Origin: Metaphire vulgaris
Taxonomy: Eukaryota > Annelida > Clitellata > Crassiclitellata > Megascolecidae
Assembly (NCBI GenBank): GCA_018105865.1
Contig: CM030866.1
Span: forward strand, 6,141,451 to 6,205,450
Direction: 5' to 3'
DNA length: 64,000 nt
Made by a program: the position numbers and the translations under genes. The notes beneath the pieces are model-generated. The model made no database searches. It was given only the letters and a program-made list of their open reading frames with translations, and was not told the DNA's origin. The first letter of the stretch is position 1. Each line of letters begins with the position of its first letter. This document shows positions 28,801 to 41,025 of the stretch, piece after piece.

Positions 28801-31800
28801 TGTACATCCATACATCCATCCATGATGACTGCTATAATGTCTCCTTTGCTGGCTTGCCATACCGCAATGCTGATTTGCTGCAGCCTGTGTTAAATACTCC
28901 ATAGACCAAAGATATATGAGTGCGTGGGTTAAAACTATGTATGCCATTCAACCACCAGCCCATCTGTGACACATGCAGTTTGTATTATTACCCATTGTGT
29001 TGGCAGTCTGTCTAGACGTTTGATATGTAAATGCCAAATACATCTACTGTTCAGTGTACTTCTTGGATGTCTGACCTCTGGTGCAGAATTGACTTAAATG
29101 TTATTGACACAAAAGCCACGTGTCACATAATTTAAATCACAAAGCCCATGTCCTATAGTGTCCTTTTATTATATATTGATTCTTTTAGTATATATTTGCT
29201 CTAAGCTATGGCTTTAGGATCTGACAGCTTGCAGCACTGTACTAGATGGTCAGACATTTATATGTTTTGTTCCTTAGATACTTTGATATGGTGATGTTTT
29301 AATTTATGCCCTTTCATTTCATTATGTAGCCAATGCTGCCAATCACACTCTCCCTTGATCATGATACATTCTGAATTTCTGGCATATTGTAACGTAACAT
29401 GTTTGCAGAGTCTCTTATTTTACGCTTGTAAACGTCATTAGTGTCAGAAGTGGTTGCATTAGTAGAATTGATATAACTTTGAGATGACAATGACTGAATT
29501 GTTAGTTAGTACTATGCAGATAATAGATAAATAGACTTTTAAATGAGAATATTAATTTGGTTCAGCTGATGTAATATTGTCTTTAAAATTAGTTTTGATA
29601 ATAATAAAAAAATGACTTTCCTTTAAACTAAGAAGTGGTCGGTTAGTTCACATATTACATAGATTTATTTGTTATCATTGATTAATTATCATTATACTTG
29701 ATATTATTATTTAGTGTATATTTAATGTTATTTATTATTTTGTTTGTTTGGTATCATTTAACCTTTTTTTATTATTTGGTATTTACTTTAGTAGATTTAG
29801 CAGTGATGTAGTTAGTATTTTTCCACTTTTGAACATGTTAGATGATTGATTTGTGCATTTGGTTTTATGCTTTTTAATTCATTAACTATTAGAAAAATGT
29901 GTGTGTGTAGACTGCATGATAATCTGGAGGCTGGTTTTGGCGTCGTGCCAAAGGCTGATTTCTTCAGAATCTTCAGCGAAGTCTACGGTGACCAATCAAA
30001 CCTCCCGACTGATCTTCAAAAGAGACTTCATCTTCTTTATCCGAAAATCAGGGTAATGCTTCTTTAAGTTTTCTGCCCCGTAGCTGGTCCTGGTTACCAC
30101 TGGCATCACCATTTTCTGCTGGCAGCTCGGGTCTTTAACCCTTTATATCCGTGTTTAGTCAGTATTCAGTGCAGTAGTAACGTACATGGTCTTCCTCTGG
30201 TTATCCTTCTTCCCATCTGTCCCTCAGTATTTTGAATAATGAGTCTCCTCTTTAAAAATCATTAGGAAGATTTTTAAAAATCATTTTAGTGATTTTCTAG
30301 CTGCAGATGATTTTGTTTTTTGTGATTTTCTGTAAATTTATGTACAAATGATTAATTTTGTGAGTTTTTTTATGATTTGAAAGTATTTATGATAAAACCC
30401 TAATTAATTTTGTGAGCATGAAAATAAAGTTAATTGGTTAAGGGAGGTTAGCAGTTCTAGGTTCATAAGTACTAGGCATTCTGAATCAAGGATTCATTGA
30501 ACAAATTATGCTTGTCACTTGGAAAATTTATTGATTATATGAATCATGCCTCTCTGCAATGTGAAATTTGAGAGTCAAACCAGTGGGGAAAGAATCAGAT
30601 GGATTGGGTTAAGTTTGATAAATAAGGCATTCCAGAAGGAGGGTCTGTAGTAATGTAGTGATCCATTCTAATGGATCTAATTGGAGTTGGATCTGACAAT
30701 TTCACGATTTATAATGATATTTGCATGTATTGCTAGCACTGCTTTGAGCAGACTGTTGTAAGCACAGATTTTTAAAAAAAATGGTAGATAATCTTAGACC
30801 CAAACTGTGTTGTTAAACCACAAAACAATGGCTGAGAAGTGACAGGCTTTGAAGAAAGTGCATATGCACATCTGTTTATTTCAGTGTTGGTTGCAAAATT
30901 TCAGAATTTAGTACTCTTTTCACTGCACTGGATTGTATGATCCAGTGGCGATTCCACGTGGGGGATGAGTGGGGATGTATCCCCTCCCACTGGACTGACT
31001 TTATTTTTTGCGCTGGTTGTCAAATTACTAAATTACTGGGGGAAAACTGCAGATGACTTTTTTGCTTGTCAACTTTTTTGTGGCTAAAGTTAGTAAAATC
31101 AGGGATAAAATTCCCTTTTGTCAGCCTTTTCTGGTAAAGTTGATTGATTTTTTTCTCTGATATTTTTCCGTCTATTTTCATCCCCCCCCCACCAACAACC
31201 TCCTATGAATTCCTTTCATCCTTCCACCAAGAAGTCCTGGAACCACCACTGGTATGATCCACGGATCCAATTGGATCAGTTGCACTGGAATTAGTTCACA
31301 TGGATCCATGGATCATAACATCCAGGCTTTTATTTTTCAGCCTTGGATGCAATTGATCCAATTTGATCCATGGATCATAGAATCCAGTGCATTCATAATT
31401 TTGATCACTGAGGCTAGAAAACAATGTTAGATTGAGTTGTTTACATGTAACTGTTGTTATGTTGCTACTTTTTTATTGAATCTGTTTTTCTGTATTTAGG
31501 CTGTAGCCTGGGGTGACATCATTACAAACCTTCCAAATTTTTTTCCTGCATTCCTTTCGCGATGCACTCCGGACTGTAATGACAGCAAGAGAGCCGAGGT
31601 ATTGATCAGTGTAAATGGTGTGTGTGTGTGTGTGTGTGTTTTTGCACGCACACACACACACACACACACATACATACACACACACATGCACATGTATGTT
31701 TGCTCAGAAGATATTTATATGTAGAACTATTAGTACTGGCATTTTCTAATTCATTTCTGGGTGTCTGTTGATAAATGTGTAGGGCAGATGTGAGGACTTT

Positions 31801-34800
31801 TTTCATTTGGGAATACTGTATTTCTTTAGCTCTAATCTGATATGGCCAAGTTTGAAAGCTTTGATTAAGCATATATTGTGATGTTAATTGAGTCATTCAA
31901 ACAAATACAAGCAACAATACTGATGAAGTTATTTCAATAGCGGTGACTTCAAAATGATCACTTATATGTATGCGCCTTTCCATAGCTATAAAGCTGCAGT
32001 TTTTGGTGAGAATTGGTCAATTGTTGAATGAGTTGTAATTCTGACAGATAAAGATAAAGATAAACTGTTAAAGAAGTAATTCTTCAAGGGTTACAAGTAA
32101 TAAATAGCCTTTGTGGTAACATTTGACGTTTTGGATTGAGAGGACTCGATTGAGAGAGGTGGGGTAACATTTGACCGTTCAATTGTTTCATGTAAAGCGC
32201 TCTTGACTGTGGCCCTTGCTATGTTACCGCGCTATACAAATTGTCATAAAAATAGAATAGAATTTAGGCTTGAATTTTCCCTCATTAGGCTTAGCCTGCT
32301 TCTGTTGGTTTTCTATTTGTTGGAAGACAGCCAATTGCTGTGAAATATTTGGGGAGAAAAGACATGCAACAGAACTTTCCAATTGAAATCAGCAAAGACA
32401 CATGGAAGGAACTCATTCAGACCCATCGGGAAAGAAAGAAAGAAAAAGATAAGGGGGGCTTGAGGTTTTTTGTGATGAATTTTTTGAAACTGTTTTTTTT
32501 TTTTGTGAAATTTCAGTTGTTGGATTGTCTTGTGACTTGTCTTTCGACGGATGCTCAGTCGTTCAGCATCTGGCGCCAGAGCTACACGAAAAACATGTTG
32601 CAGTCCAGGTGAGGAGAGTTTAAACAGCCATTTTCACGTTTTTGGTCTGTTTTCCCCGAGTTTGTTTAAATCCACGAGCAAAATGGAGCCTTAACCCCTT
32701 TGGCCTCGTAAGGCCAATATTTCGGCTTCATATGCTAAAGGGTTGAAGGTCGACATCTTGTTTTTGCAGTCTTTGCAATTGCATGGTTAATTGAATCATG
32801 AAATGGAGTTCTAAGGCTAGTGTTAGTTTTGATTGTTTGTTGGTAATGGTATTGTGAGTGAATTGTATGTTAACCCCTTAACCGTGTATTTAACTGTAAC
32901 TCAATGTAAAATGGATGGATATATCCGGGATCCCCAGTTAAGGGGTTAAACCTAGTTATGTATTCAGTATCTTCATGTGCTGTAGAGATCAACAAGCATT
33001 ATTGTTAATCCTATCCAAATTTGCTCGTAGATCACCAGGTACATTTTACAGATAAAAATTTACTTAGAGCAGATGCTATTAGCTGACACCAGCCCTGCCA
33101 GAGAAGTAATTAAAATAGGAAAACAAATCCTTTTACGATTTCAAATTGCTGATAGCCATAACAGGGGATGCACTAACCCCTCTAAGGTGATGCATGCCCA
33201 CAAAACCATGCACCCAAACTTTTGTATTGTCCAAAAAATTTGAAAATTTACTGGAGGTGTTTAATTTGTATGAAATGATATATTTTAAAAAAGGGCATCA
33301 TCATAACTTCACCTGTGTAACGTATATCATTTTTATACGTCATGTCATCTGTAATGGATAAAAGTGGTGGTGGGGTTTTGTCATGCAGATTAATTATTAA
33401 GAAAGAAAATTGCCCTAAAGCTAGTCAGGTGGAAAATTGCTGCTCAAGAGACATTTCATGACCATCAAGAAATACACATTGTGACCTTGTCATGCAGATA
33501 GAGGGTAGTGGATTAGTTGTTTGACCTTGGGCAAGTTGTTTACCTCTAATTTACCTCACTAATCCTATCCTCAGGTGGCAAATACCACCAACTCAGCTGG
33601 GCTGTTCCTGTCTTAAAGACAGACTCATCATCAGCACCCTTGTCGTAGGCCTTAGCCTAGTGCACGGTGCTATAGAAATTGTCTTGAAATAAATAAATAA
33701 ATTGCACCTGTCTTAAGATAGATCATCATCGTCTTAGCTGTAATGTAAACTTACTTTATGATAACCAAAGAGCCTTGGCTAGCCTGTGATGGGCCAAAGA
33801 CAGAGGATGTGGGGGGGCGGGGATGCATCTGTAAATAGAAAATCCTTTGCATCGGCCTCTGTTACCACCAGACCCCTTGCATTTGTGGACTTTCCGGGTT
33901 CCCAGCACTGGCCCTGGGTAATAGTGTTGCCGTTGTTATTTTTTTCCACAGCATACTGCTTAAGTACCTTGCCATCCACATAGATGACCTGAAGGTAAAT
34001 CGAAAGATTCTGCGAGACTGTACGCGCTTTTCATTTGACGAACGAAGAACTGGCGTCAGACCAGCAGATGCAGAGGAGGCCGGAGTATCACAGCGCAGTC
34101 GTCAGCTGCAAAGTAAACCAATATCTGTCTTTTAATTGTGACCACCATTTGTATTTGGATGTACGGTCAAACTTTGTTAAACTTTGTTTATAACTCATAA
34201 GTCATTCAACTGTATTATATCATTTAATAAAATAAAATATAAAATCAAAGTACGGTCTTCCAACTTCAAGTTCACAGCCTCTAACCAACCAGAAAAGCCA
34301 ACTCCTACTAGAGTCAAAACGGAAGATGCCATCCAATAAACCACGTAACATAGCCCACAATTCTGACAACATACTTAGCAGGTCTGTAAAGTTATACATA
34401 ACATCCGAGAGTATGCATTAATGCCATCCAATACGAGTCCGTTATAATTGCGGTACTTTATAATTCTATACGTTAGTAGTTTCTAAGTAACCTGTTTCTA
34501 AAATAAAGTCGCTATTTGATTCAAGTGATATGTAGGTTTTTCATTTAGAATACGGCTGATTGAATTTATTTATTATTAATTGACTAAAAACTTTCATCTT
34601 TAATTGTTTAATTTTCACTAATATTTGAAATGTTTAATTAGTATTTAGTTTTTTAAATAACTTTGCAAATAATTGCTGGTGCATACTGTGACACCATAGA
34701 AGTTACTAGATTCAAGATACTTTTTGGCGATCTTTTTATCTATCCCTCTTGTTCAATTCAGTTGTCACTTTACAGCGCCTTCTAGCTGTCTGTGTTGTCC

Positions 34801-36428
34801 TTGTCTTGCTTCTGCCTTTTTCAATTCTCCAGCAAGGGCAATTTGAAAAGCCATCATTTATGTATTGTGTATTAAGAGTTTTGTTTGCATCCCCAAATCT
34901 CAGTTTCCTGTCCCAACACTTGGAGCCATATCTTGAATACTTTCAGTTTATCTGACATAAGGAGTGTCTTGCATTCCTGTCCAGACATAGAGCACTATAT
35001 GCTTGCATGTCTAATCTTGTTTTTGTTACCAGCTGTATATGGGTGTTAGGATTAAATAAAAAAAGTAAGTAAAATCTTGTGGATTTATATAGCACTTTCG
35101 AAAGTACTTCCACAGTAGCTACTTAATCTTAAGTGCTTAGTCTATCCTAAAATAGCTACGGGAAAGGTGAATGGTCAGCTGGACAATGATTGATATATCC
35201 ATAGTTGTAGCTTGCCAAATGCAGTGCTTTCTACAGCCCATCATTAAACATAAGAGTTTTTGAATATAGCTAGTTGTATGCACTTGCATTTGATTTTGCT
35301 ATTCGTGAATGTATATAGATTAATTGAATGTAGAATGTCAGTGTTTGGACTTGTTCTAAGCATGGATGTCTGATTTGCACTTTAGGAGCTGCTGACAAAA
35401 TTGAACAGAATCAGGTTTCCGTGGGTCTCAATCTTTCTCCTAATAATCTGCGTGTTCATTGTTGCATTTTTTGCCGATGTCATGACCAGCAAATCGTTAC
35501 AAGGTAGGTGCATTTTAAAATCAAATGACTGTTTTGTTGTTGTGTTGTAAATTTGGGTTAAGACTAAAGCTTTTCTTGTTTAATGCTTGTAAGTGCGGTG
35601 GTAATTTGAACGGGATGGATCCGTGATTTCAGTTTGGGGGGAGGGTGAGGGGGCTTTGTGTTCCATTTCCCATTCTGCTTTGTTCTGTCCTTCCTTATGG
35701 ACTGATAAATGATGTTACAATTGTTGAAATGGAAGAACAGACATTCACTTACAGTAGGGCTTCATTATAACATATTTAGTGGGTCTGTAAAATTGAGTGC
35801 TATATCCGAAGTATGTTATATCCAATACGATCCAATATGGTATCACATCACATGACAGTGAGGTATGTTATAACCGAGGATACGTCATATCTTAGTCCGT
35901 TATAGTTATAGCGAAGTTCTACTGTATTTATTCATGCATTTATAGCTTTTTGACTTTTCACAATGATAAGAAATGGTCAGACAAAATTTGGGGTGGGTTT
36001 GAGGGCACATGCTCTCTTCAAACAAATCATGGAAAATATCAAAGAAATGCTAGAAAATACTAAAAATGAAGAATATATGTGTGCGTAATTATAAATCGGA
36101 TGTTTAGCATTCCATGCTTTTATCTTGCATCAGGTTCACGGACCGTTCAATTTCTGGAAGGAGCTGGAATTCTTTACTTTCTTCAGCACGCCTGGAATCG
36201 CATCTGCATTTATTCCAGTAAAATTTGGCGGTAAGTCTTCTAGTCCCCCTGTTTCAGTTCATTGTTTTGATTTGCTCTGAAAGTGTTTATATTTCTATAG
36301 GAATGAATTTCTAGGGATTTTATTTAAAATTGGAAAATTGCAATTGACTAATTTTTATAGCGCCTGGTTGAGTGAATATCATTAGAATCAGACTTAAGAG
36401 AGGTCAGTACTGCCATCATATGACACAA

Positions 36429-36483
<55 letters not shown>

Positions 36484-37157
36484 GAGTGGTTATAGTTCTA
36501 TAGTTCTGTTGAAATCATTAAATAAGGTTGAAAATATTTTTTGCCCATAGTTTTTTAATTTTTAGTGAAGTATTTTTCACAGATTTGTCCATTTGTGGTA
36601 GTTTTTATCGTCTGGCTTCTCACTTAGCTTTAACAGGACTCAACCACAATTTCTCAACTGAATGAAACTACAGTTGAACATAAATAGTAAAATTCTACGA
36701 TTGAAATGTTTCTTCAGTTGGCTGGGGGACAATGTTCCAGATCATGTGACTAAACTCTGGCAGATAATCTCACCATACTGCTTTCTCTTTTGGGAGAAGG
36801 TTGTCCTGGTTGCTGTATACCTCTCAGAAGCCTCAAAGCCATATCGTCAGTGGTTGATGGATAAGGTTGGACTTCCATGTTTGTTTGCTTCAGTTTTTTT
36901 GTATAATGTTTTGTAATTGGCTAAATGGATGCAGTTATGTGGTCAGTAATTGGTGTTGAAAAACAGGAGCTTTATTACTTCAGACTGTATGTACCCACAA
37001 TGAAATTTCTAACCTGGGATTTGAAAACTGTGCTGTTTGCTCACAGCTATCGAGCACTGTGAATAATATGCCGTGACAGATACTGTATTTTCATATGTTA
37101 GATATCCTAGCAGTACTTGTACGATATGCTATTCTAATAAGTTCATGATTATTATTA

Positions 37158-37196
<39 letters not shown>

Positions 37197-39121
37197 GACA
37201 GCCAGTTAAACATAAAACATAGCATGATTTAAAGTGACTTAGGAGGCATTACTGCCTGTGTGAAAGCCACTAGGGGCACTAACGGGGCTTGAACCCGCTC
37301 CGTCAGCCTGACGCTCCAGCATGTAACCCACTTTGCCATCTTCCGCCCCAACCCAGTTGGGTCATGTTTTCAAACAAAGGGGTGGTTATACCTGTCCCTT
37401 TGGCAAGTCACTGCTATGCAGTTAGGGAACAAACTGCTTGCTGAACAGGTTTCAATGTGTTTGTGACAAATTGATGGGAAGATGGTACTGTGTTACTGTT
37501 ATGGACTGCTGACGCCTCCTGGATTTGTGTGTTTGTGAATTGTACACTGAGTTAAGTCGGCTTCCCATATTTGTGTGGGGGCAGTGTATCTGTATCAGTG
37601 CTGTGCTGAACGGCAAATGGGCAAAGATTTTGAATCACCGATTCCATTGCCGGCTAAAGACAAAATTTTGACCTTTAGTGTTTTCATACACACTCTTTTA
37701 TTCTCGACTATTTAGATGCTACTAAATTTGTTTAGGATTTGCGTAAGTTAAAGCTGGGCCATCTAACTGCATCAACGATTTTATGAATCTGCCAATTGCA
37801 GAACCCAGATCCAGAATTTTGTTGTATGACATGCCATTCAGTTTTTTTTGCATTTGCTCAGAATACTGCCTATACTCACACCGTTTTCAGGTTACACCTA
37901 GGTTATGTTTGTGCATATCATGTACATATGTACTGACACGGGTATGTGATATAGTAAATACTGAGCTGTGGGCAATTCCAGTGTTTAATCTAGACTCCTG
38001 GACTTGGGGGGGGGGACTGACAAAGCCAGGAGGAATTATGCTATGGGGCTGCTGTTAGTTGATGTAGTATGCCAAAATTTCCGGGGGAAAGGGGGCAATT
38101 TTCCCCCCGGAAACGGCCTAGATTAAACCCTGGGCAATTCCCTACTTTTGCATATAGTGTAAGCAGTGCAATATACTGGTAATACTTATTTTGTGCCAGT
38201 TATTCATTTCTACTGACAATTTTTTGAAACTTTTGGTGCTATGTGAAAAAACTACGCATTGTGTTTAAGTGTACACAGTGGTTTAAGCACTCCTCTTGCT
38301 CTTCTTCTTTAATTTTAGACTTGTAGAACTTCTGCTTGCTTCTCAGAAGTTTACTTAGAAAAGAATTGTATTAATTGCTGTTTTATATTAAGTCACATAC
38401 GTCCATGATGCAATGTTTTCAGCTCGATGCCTATCTTCCAGTTGTGCTACAGTTTGTTGGTCAACATGCAAACACAGCCTTATTATGGACGTTTGAAATG
38501 GCCACGCGACTGTGGAACAATGTTGTCTACTGTCTTGTGACCATAACTGATTGGCTGTTATTGAATGTATTTACGTAAGTTACTAAATAACATACGTCCT
38601 GGATACTGAAACAAAATTTAAGTTTATATCTCTATGTCCAGGGTTTGACTAGGTTTTGTGTAGATTACCTGTTGGTGCAATAGTCTATATGCAGTAGAAC
38701 TTTGTTATAATGGACTTGGTTATAACGTACCGCAATGTGAACCCTTGTGATGCGCCACAGTATTGGATATAACGTGCCTCGGATATAACATGCTCAATTT
38801 TGAGACCTGCTAAGTACATTATAATGAGGTTCTACTGTAGGTATAGTTATTTGAATCTGACAGTTTGTGCATATTTTGAGCTCAGTTCATTTAAAACATT
38901 GTATAATCTTGTTTTCTACTATGTTGCCATTGGTTTGCTATGTGTCGTCACATATAGAACTTTTTCACGACCATCCATGTGACTAAATGACAGTTCTGTG
39001 TCCTCTTTGTTTCAGCGGCAGTCTACATCCAGAGAACATTGTGGCAAAGATGTCCGCTGTAATGTTGTCTATAAAACCTTATCTCAACGCTGCTGTCGAA
39101 TGGATATATGGCTTTTTTTGA
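22676..39121 (+). CDS. TMEM214: Transmembrane protein 214, sixteen exons
   Basis: TMEM214 is an ER multi-pass membrane protein; in mammals it is linked to procaspase-4 recruitment in ER stress. Exons: 22676-22822, 24411-24604, 25407-25560, 26102-26248 (or 26242), 26822-26904, 27465-27570, 28071-28152, 29911-30052, 31500-31598, 32517-32608, 33952-33994 (may run on to about 34090), 35386-35503, 36134-36230, 36718-36865, 38423-38574, 39016-39121 (TGA stop). Matches to the family: [69 protein letters not shown] then a hydrophobic membrane segment ([19 protein letters not shown]), and Trp-rich C-terminal hydrophobic segments. Two doubts remain: exon 1 needs a one-base frame change, and the 3' end of the eleventh exon is unclear, because open sequence ([12 protein letters not shown]...) continues where human TMEM214 has about 40 more residues. 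Confidence 0.92.
23640..23690. repeat. (ATT)/(ATC)n microsatellite
   Basis: TTATTATTATTATC then CATCATCATCATCATC, followed by GACGATTTATATAGCACTG, the reverse complement of a LINE-like 3' end. Confidence 0.8.
24182..24367. mobile_element. Pogo/Tigger-like MITE, 186 bp, TA target
   Basis: CAGTGGAACCCGCTTAATTG at the left and GATTAAGTGGGATCCACTG at the right are inverted repeats bounded by TA on both sides. Tc1/mariner superfamily elements of the pogo/Tigger type have such CAGT ends and TA targets. It sits 43 bases before TMEM214 exon 2. Confidence 0.78.
25119..25298. mobile_element. hAT-like MITE with perfect 8-bp TSD (group B)
   Basis: CAGTGGCGGCTCCACCGGG to CTGGAGCCACCACTG. Exact flanks GATGACAA (25111-25118 and 25299-25306). 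The sister copy is at 55221-55400; 30943-31251 and 62236-62895 have related ends. Confidence 0.88.
25583..25665. mobile_element. Short TTAA-bounded foldback element
   Basis: TTAACCTCTTCACTGCCG to TGGCAGTGATGGGTTAA, an imperfect palindrome of 83 bases bounded by TTAA. A second TTAACCTTTTCACTGCCG start follows at once. It lies 22 bases after the TMEM214 exon 3 donor. Confidence 0.55.
25794..25876. repeat. (AT)n-(GT)n compound microsatellite
   Basis: An AT run followed by GT repeats with CATGTG interruptions. Confidence 0.95.
26977..27190. repeat. 16-bp minisatellite in a TMEM214 intron
   Basis: About a dozen imperfect copies of GGTTAATAGTTCATGT between the exons at 26822 and 27465. Length variation among individuals is likely. 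Confidence 0.88.
28555..28612. repeat. (CATC)n microsatellite
   Basis: Tetranucleotide CATC repeats. They sit directly next to the SINE B copy at 28619-28748, which is followed by (CATA)n at 28746-28800. Confidence 0.9.
28619..28748 (-). mobile_element. tRNA-derived SINE, family B
   Basis: On the minus strand: GGAAGATGGCAGAGTGGGTT (A box-like), ACGTGCTGGAGCGTCAGGCT, GCGGGTTCAAGCCCCGTCA (B box-like), then TAGTGGCTTTCACACAGGCA and CCTTCTAAGCCACTTTAAAT. About 130 bases. The tail resembles the 3' end of the CR1-like LINE at 18862 and 3860. Confidence 0.85.
30943..31251. mobile_element. hAT-like MITE with perfect 8-bp TSD (group B relative)
   Basis: CAGTGGCGATTCCACG to CTGGAACCACCACTG. Exact flanks GTATGATC (30935-30942 and 31252-31259). 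The interior has GATGACTTTTTTGCTTGTCA, the shared motif. It lies in the intron before TMEM214 exon 31500. Confidence 0.88.
31617..31690. repeat. (GT)n/(CA)n inverted microsatellite
   Basis: A GT run (31617-31640) followed by TTTTTGCACG and a CA run, so the segment can form a hairpin. It lies just after TMEM214 exon 31500-31598. Confidence 0.9.
32192..32265 (+). mobile_element. LINE 3' tail with (ATAGA)n
   Basis: TGTAAAGCGCTCTTGACTGT, GCTATGTTACCGCGCTATAC and an AAATAGAATAGAAT tail; same signature as 1590-1850 and 50640-50760. Confidence 0.65.
32691..32745. mobile_element. Short TTAA foldback, type 2 (short copy)
   Basis: TTAACCCCTTTGGCCTCGTA, AGGCCAATATTTCGGCTTCA, then GCTAAAGGGTTGA. Shortened relative of 54516-54595; its right end has decayed to TTGA. 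Confidence 0.5.
32870..32949. mobile_element. Short TTAA foldback, type 1
   Basis: TTAACCCCTTAACCGTG to CCCAGTTAAGGGGTTAA, 80 bases. The core reads ATTTAACTGTAACTCAATGT, AAAATGGATGGATATATCCG. Other type 1 copies: 40245-40324, 53344-53425, 54222-54302, 56153-56230. Confidence 0.65.
35063..35165. mobile_element. Short interspersed repeat with (TAAG)n end
   Basis: AAGTAAGTAAAATCTTGTGG, ATTTATATAGCACTTTCGAA, AGTACTTCCACAGTAGCTAC and onward to AAAATAGCTACGG. Related to 3356-3470 and to the tandem unit at 16389. Confidence 0.65.
35752..35924. mobile_element. Pogo/Tigger-like MITE, 173 bp, TA target
   Basis: CAGTAGGGCTTCATTATAAC to GTTATAGCGAAGTTCTACTG, inverted repeats bounded by TA. A related copy is at 38692-38837. 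Confidence 0.8.
36425..36482. repeat. (GACA)n microsatellite
   Basis: About 14 copies of ACAG/GACA in a TMEM214 intron. Confidence 0.95.
37155..37348 (-). mobile_element. SINE family B with (AAT)n tail
   Basis: The SINE body is at about 37213-37348 (same head and tail as 28619-28748). On its 3' side comes ATGTTTTATGTTTAACTGGC and then an (AAT)n run (37155-37196 on the plus strand as ATT). This suggests that some of the long ATT tracts began as retroelement tails. Confidence 0.8.
37979..38132. mobile_element. hAT-like MITE with perfect 8-bp TSD (group A)
   Basis: CAGTGTTTAATCTAGACTCC to GGCCTAGATTAAACCCTG. Exact flanks GGCAATTC (37971-37978 and 38133-38140). Sister of 11412-11604. Confidence 0.9.
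38692..38837. mobile_element. Pogo/Tigger-like MITE
   Basis: CAGTAGAACTTTGTTATAAT to ATTATAATGAGGTTCTACTG, an inverted repeat. The right side is followed by TA; the left TA has decayed. Related to 35752-35924. Confidence 0.7.
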
Positions 39122-40244
39122 CCGAAAATAACAAAATTCAAAATCTGGGACTTATTGTTGTATAACTTGCTGGCAGCTCCTACAAAAGTTGGAAAAAATT
39201 ATTTACTTAATAGTTTAAATGATTCTAAAAGACAGTGTTGAAACATTTTTCTAGAGAATGACATAAGCTTACATTATTAGCAGGAATGCATATTAGAATG
39301 AGTGTCAAATTCCTTACATTGGTGGTCTGTTTCAGCAAATAATGTCTGTACTGTATGTTAGCTTGATGCTGTCACTTAATTTATAGTGCAAAATTATAGT
39401 TTCTAAAATGTGAAACATCTTCAACAATAGTTTCAAGTGCCACGTGTTCTAAACTTGTACAATGTACATAATGTAAACAGTATAATATTAGAGTTACTTG
39501 TGAGCTATGAATAGACAGTAGATTATCACATGCAATGTGACCCTATGAGTTACTGTTGTCTTCATTGAATTTAGATATTGGTCTTCTCAATTTAACATAT
39601 TAAAATTAAATATTTTGAGTTATAATGCATGGGTGGCATACGTTTTAAAGTAGATTGCCACCCAAAATCAATTTGATATGCTATTGCACCATCACAGCAT
39701 ATAACAAAATGATAATGGGCTAGGTAATTATCTGATTCATTATCATATAAATCCTGTTAAAAATGTAGAGATTGGAATTATATATGTACATGTTAAGCAA
39801 CAATAATAGATACATGTCAACCGTTTGGGCAAAGTGATGATGATCCTACTGGCATAGCCATGGTTCCTAGATGGGAAAGGATACAACATCAGTTAGGTTG
39901 GCCAAACTTGCCCAGAGGGCCTGGGGAGGAACCCCAGCTGCAAAAGAAATTTGGGTGACGGCAGTAAATCCTGAACTCCAGAGCAAATATGATGAGTTAA
40001 GACAATTGTAGGTAATCATGATCCCCCTTTAAAAGTTGCATTGGCTTTAAAAGAATATTCACGCAGTCTATGTCCATATAGGGCATCCACCCTCGTGGGC
40101 AATGACAAATTTTCCCCAGAAGGGCAAAACAATGGTCACAGTTTATATTTTAGCAAGGTCTTCAAATGCAAAATATGACAATTTTAAAAGATTGCAAAAA
40201 TGCCGGGTAACACCCAAACAAAATCAGGTACTGTTCTACTTTAA

Positions 40245-40324
40245 TTAACCCCTTAACCGTGTATTTAGCTGTAACTCAATGTAAAATGGACGGATATATC
40301 CGGGGTCCCCAGTTAAGGGGTTAT
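40245..40324. mobile_element. Short TTAA foldback, type 1
   Basis: TTAACCCCTTAACCGTG to CCCCAGTTAAGGGGTTAT, 80 bases; nearly identical to 32870-32949. Confidence 0.65.
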
Positions 40325-40741
40325 GTGGTATGAATTTTTAAGAAATGAAATAATAAAAACAGGCTGAAAAGTGTTATGTACAGTAATGTAATGCTCACAC
40401 TCACACCCACCCTCCAGCGTTACATACCGTAATTGTGCAATGGCCCAAGGAAAACCTTTAATGTTGAGGCAGGGTTATCATCAAACACAGACAATAGTTA
40501 CATTAAGACATTAATTCATCTTTTATTTAGTCAATCAAAATATTATAAATGGATGGATAGACATTAAAACTTGTGTAAAAAATGTTTTGTTAATGAGCTG
40601 GGCATGGGAACAGAGCTGTAGCAACAGCCACAGATACCGATTAAGATATGCAATTCAGGTCCGATTTCCGCTGTCCAAGTTTTGTATATTATGATTTTCT
40701 TTGAATTACATACAATAGATTTAAAATTGAATACACCAGTT

Positions 40742-40875
40742 AGGGCCCATCCATATAATACATATGCACTGAGGGAGTTTGGGGTTGGATTTATCAGATT
40801 TTGCATATGTACAGTGTGCAAACAAGGGGGGTTGAAAATATGCCTTTTTGTGTACGTACTATATGGACAAGCCCT
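40742..40875. mobile_element. TIR MITE (AGGGC...CCATATA ends)
   Basis: AGGGCCCATCCATATAATAC at the left and GTACTATATGGACAAGCCCT at the right are inverted repeats with TTA on both sides. A 3-bp target would fit PIF/Harbinger, but this is tentative. Related to 41276-41561. Confidence 0.6.
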
Positions 40876-41025
40876 TAATCAGAATTAAAATTCCACCATA
40901 CATTCCATAAAATGTGCTAACCGGTTGATGGTGCCCTAAACCAACTTGTATGATCATCACTGTTCTGACTGCATAAGTCTGTAACCACTGGTGCAATAAA
41001 GTTTCCACAAATGCACGGTGGCAAT

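Larger units (their letters stand above)
39122..41025. other. Convergent 3' region TMEM214 / PSIP1-like
   Basis: The tails of two converging genes, 1.9 kb apart at the stop codons. Candidate poly(A) signals are AATAAA at 40352-40357 (plus, TMEM214) and TTTATT at 40522-40527 (AATAAA on minus, PSIP1-like), which would leave about 165 bases between them. A type 1 TTAA foldback (40245-40324) and a TIR element (40742-40875) lie here. No further gene seen. Confidence 0.65.

Noticed and set aside
33995..34110. Continuation of TMEM214 exon 33952 ([12 protein letters not shown]...)
   Set aside because: Plausible by length compared with human TMEM214, but the available donors do not give the right phase for exon 35386 except at weak sites, so it was not added as a firm exon.
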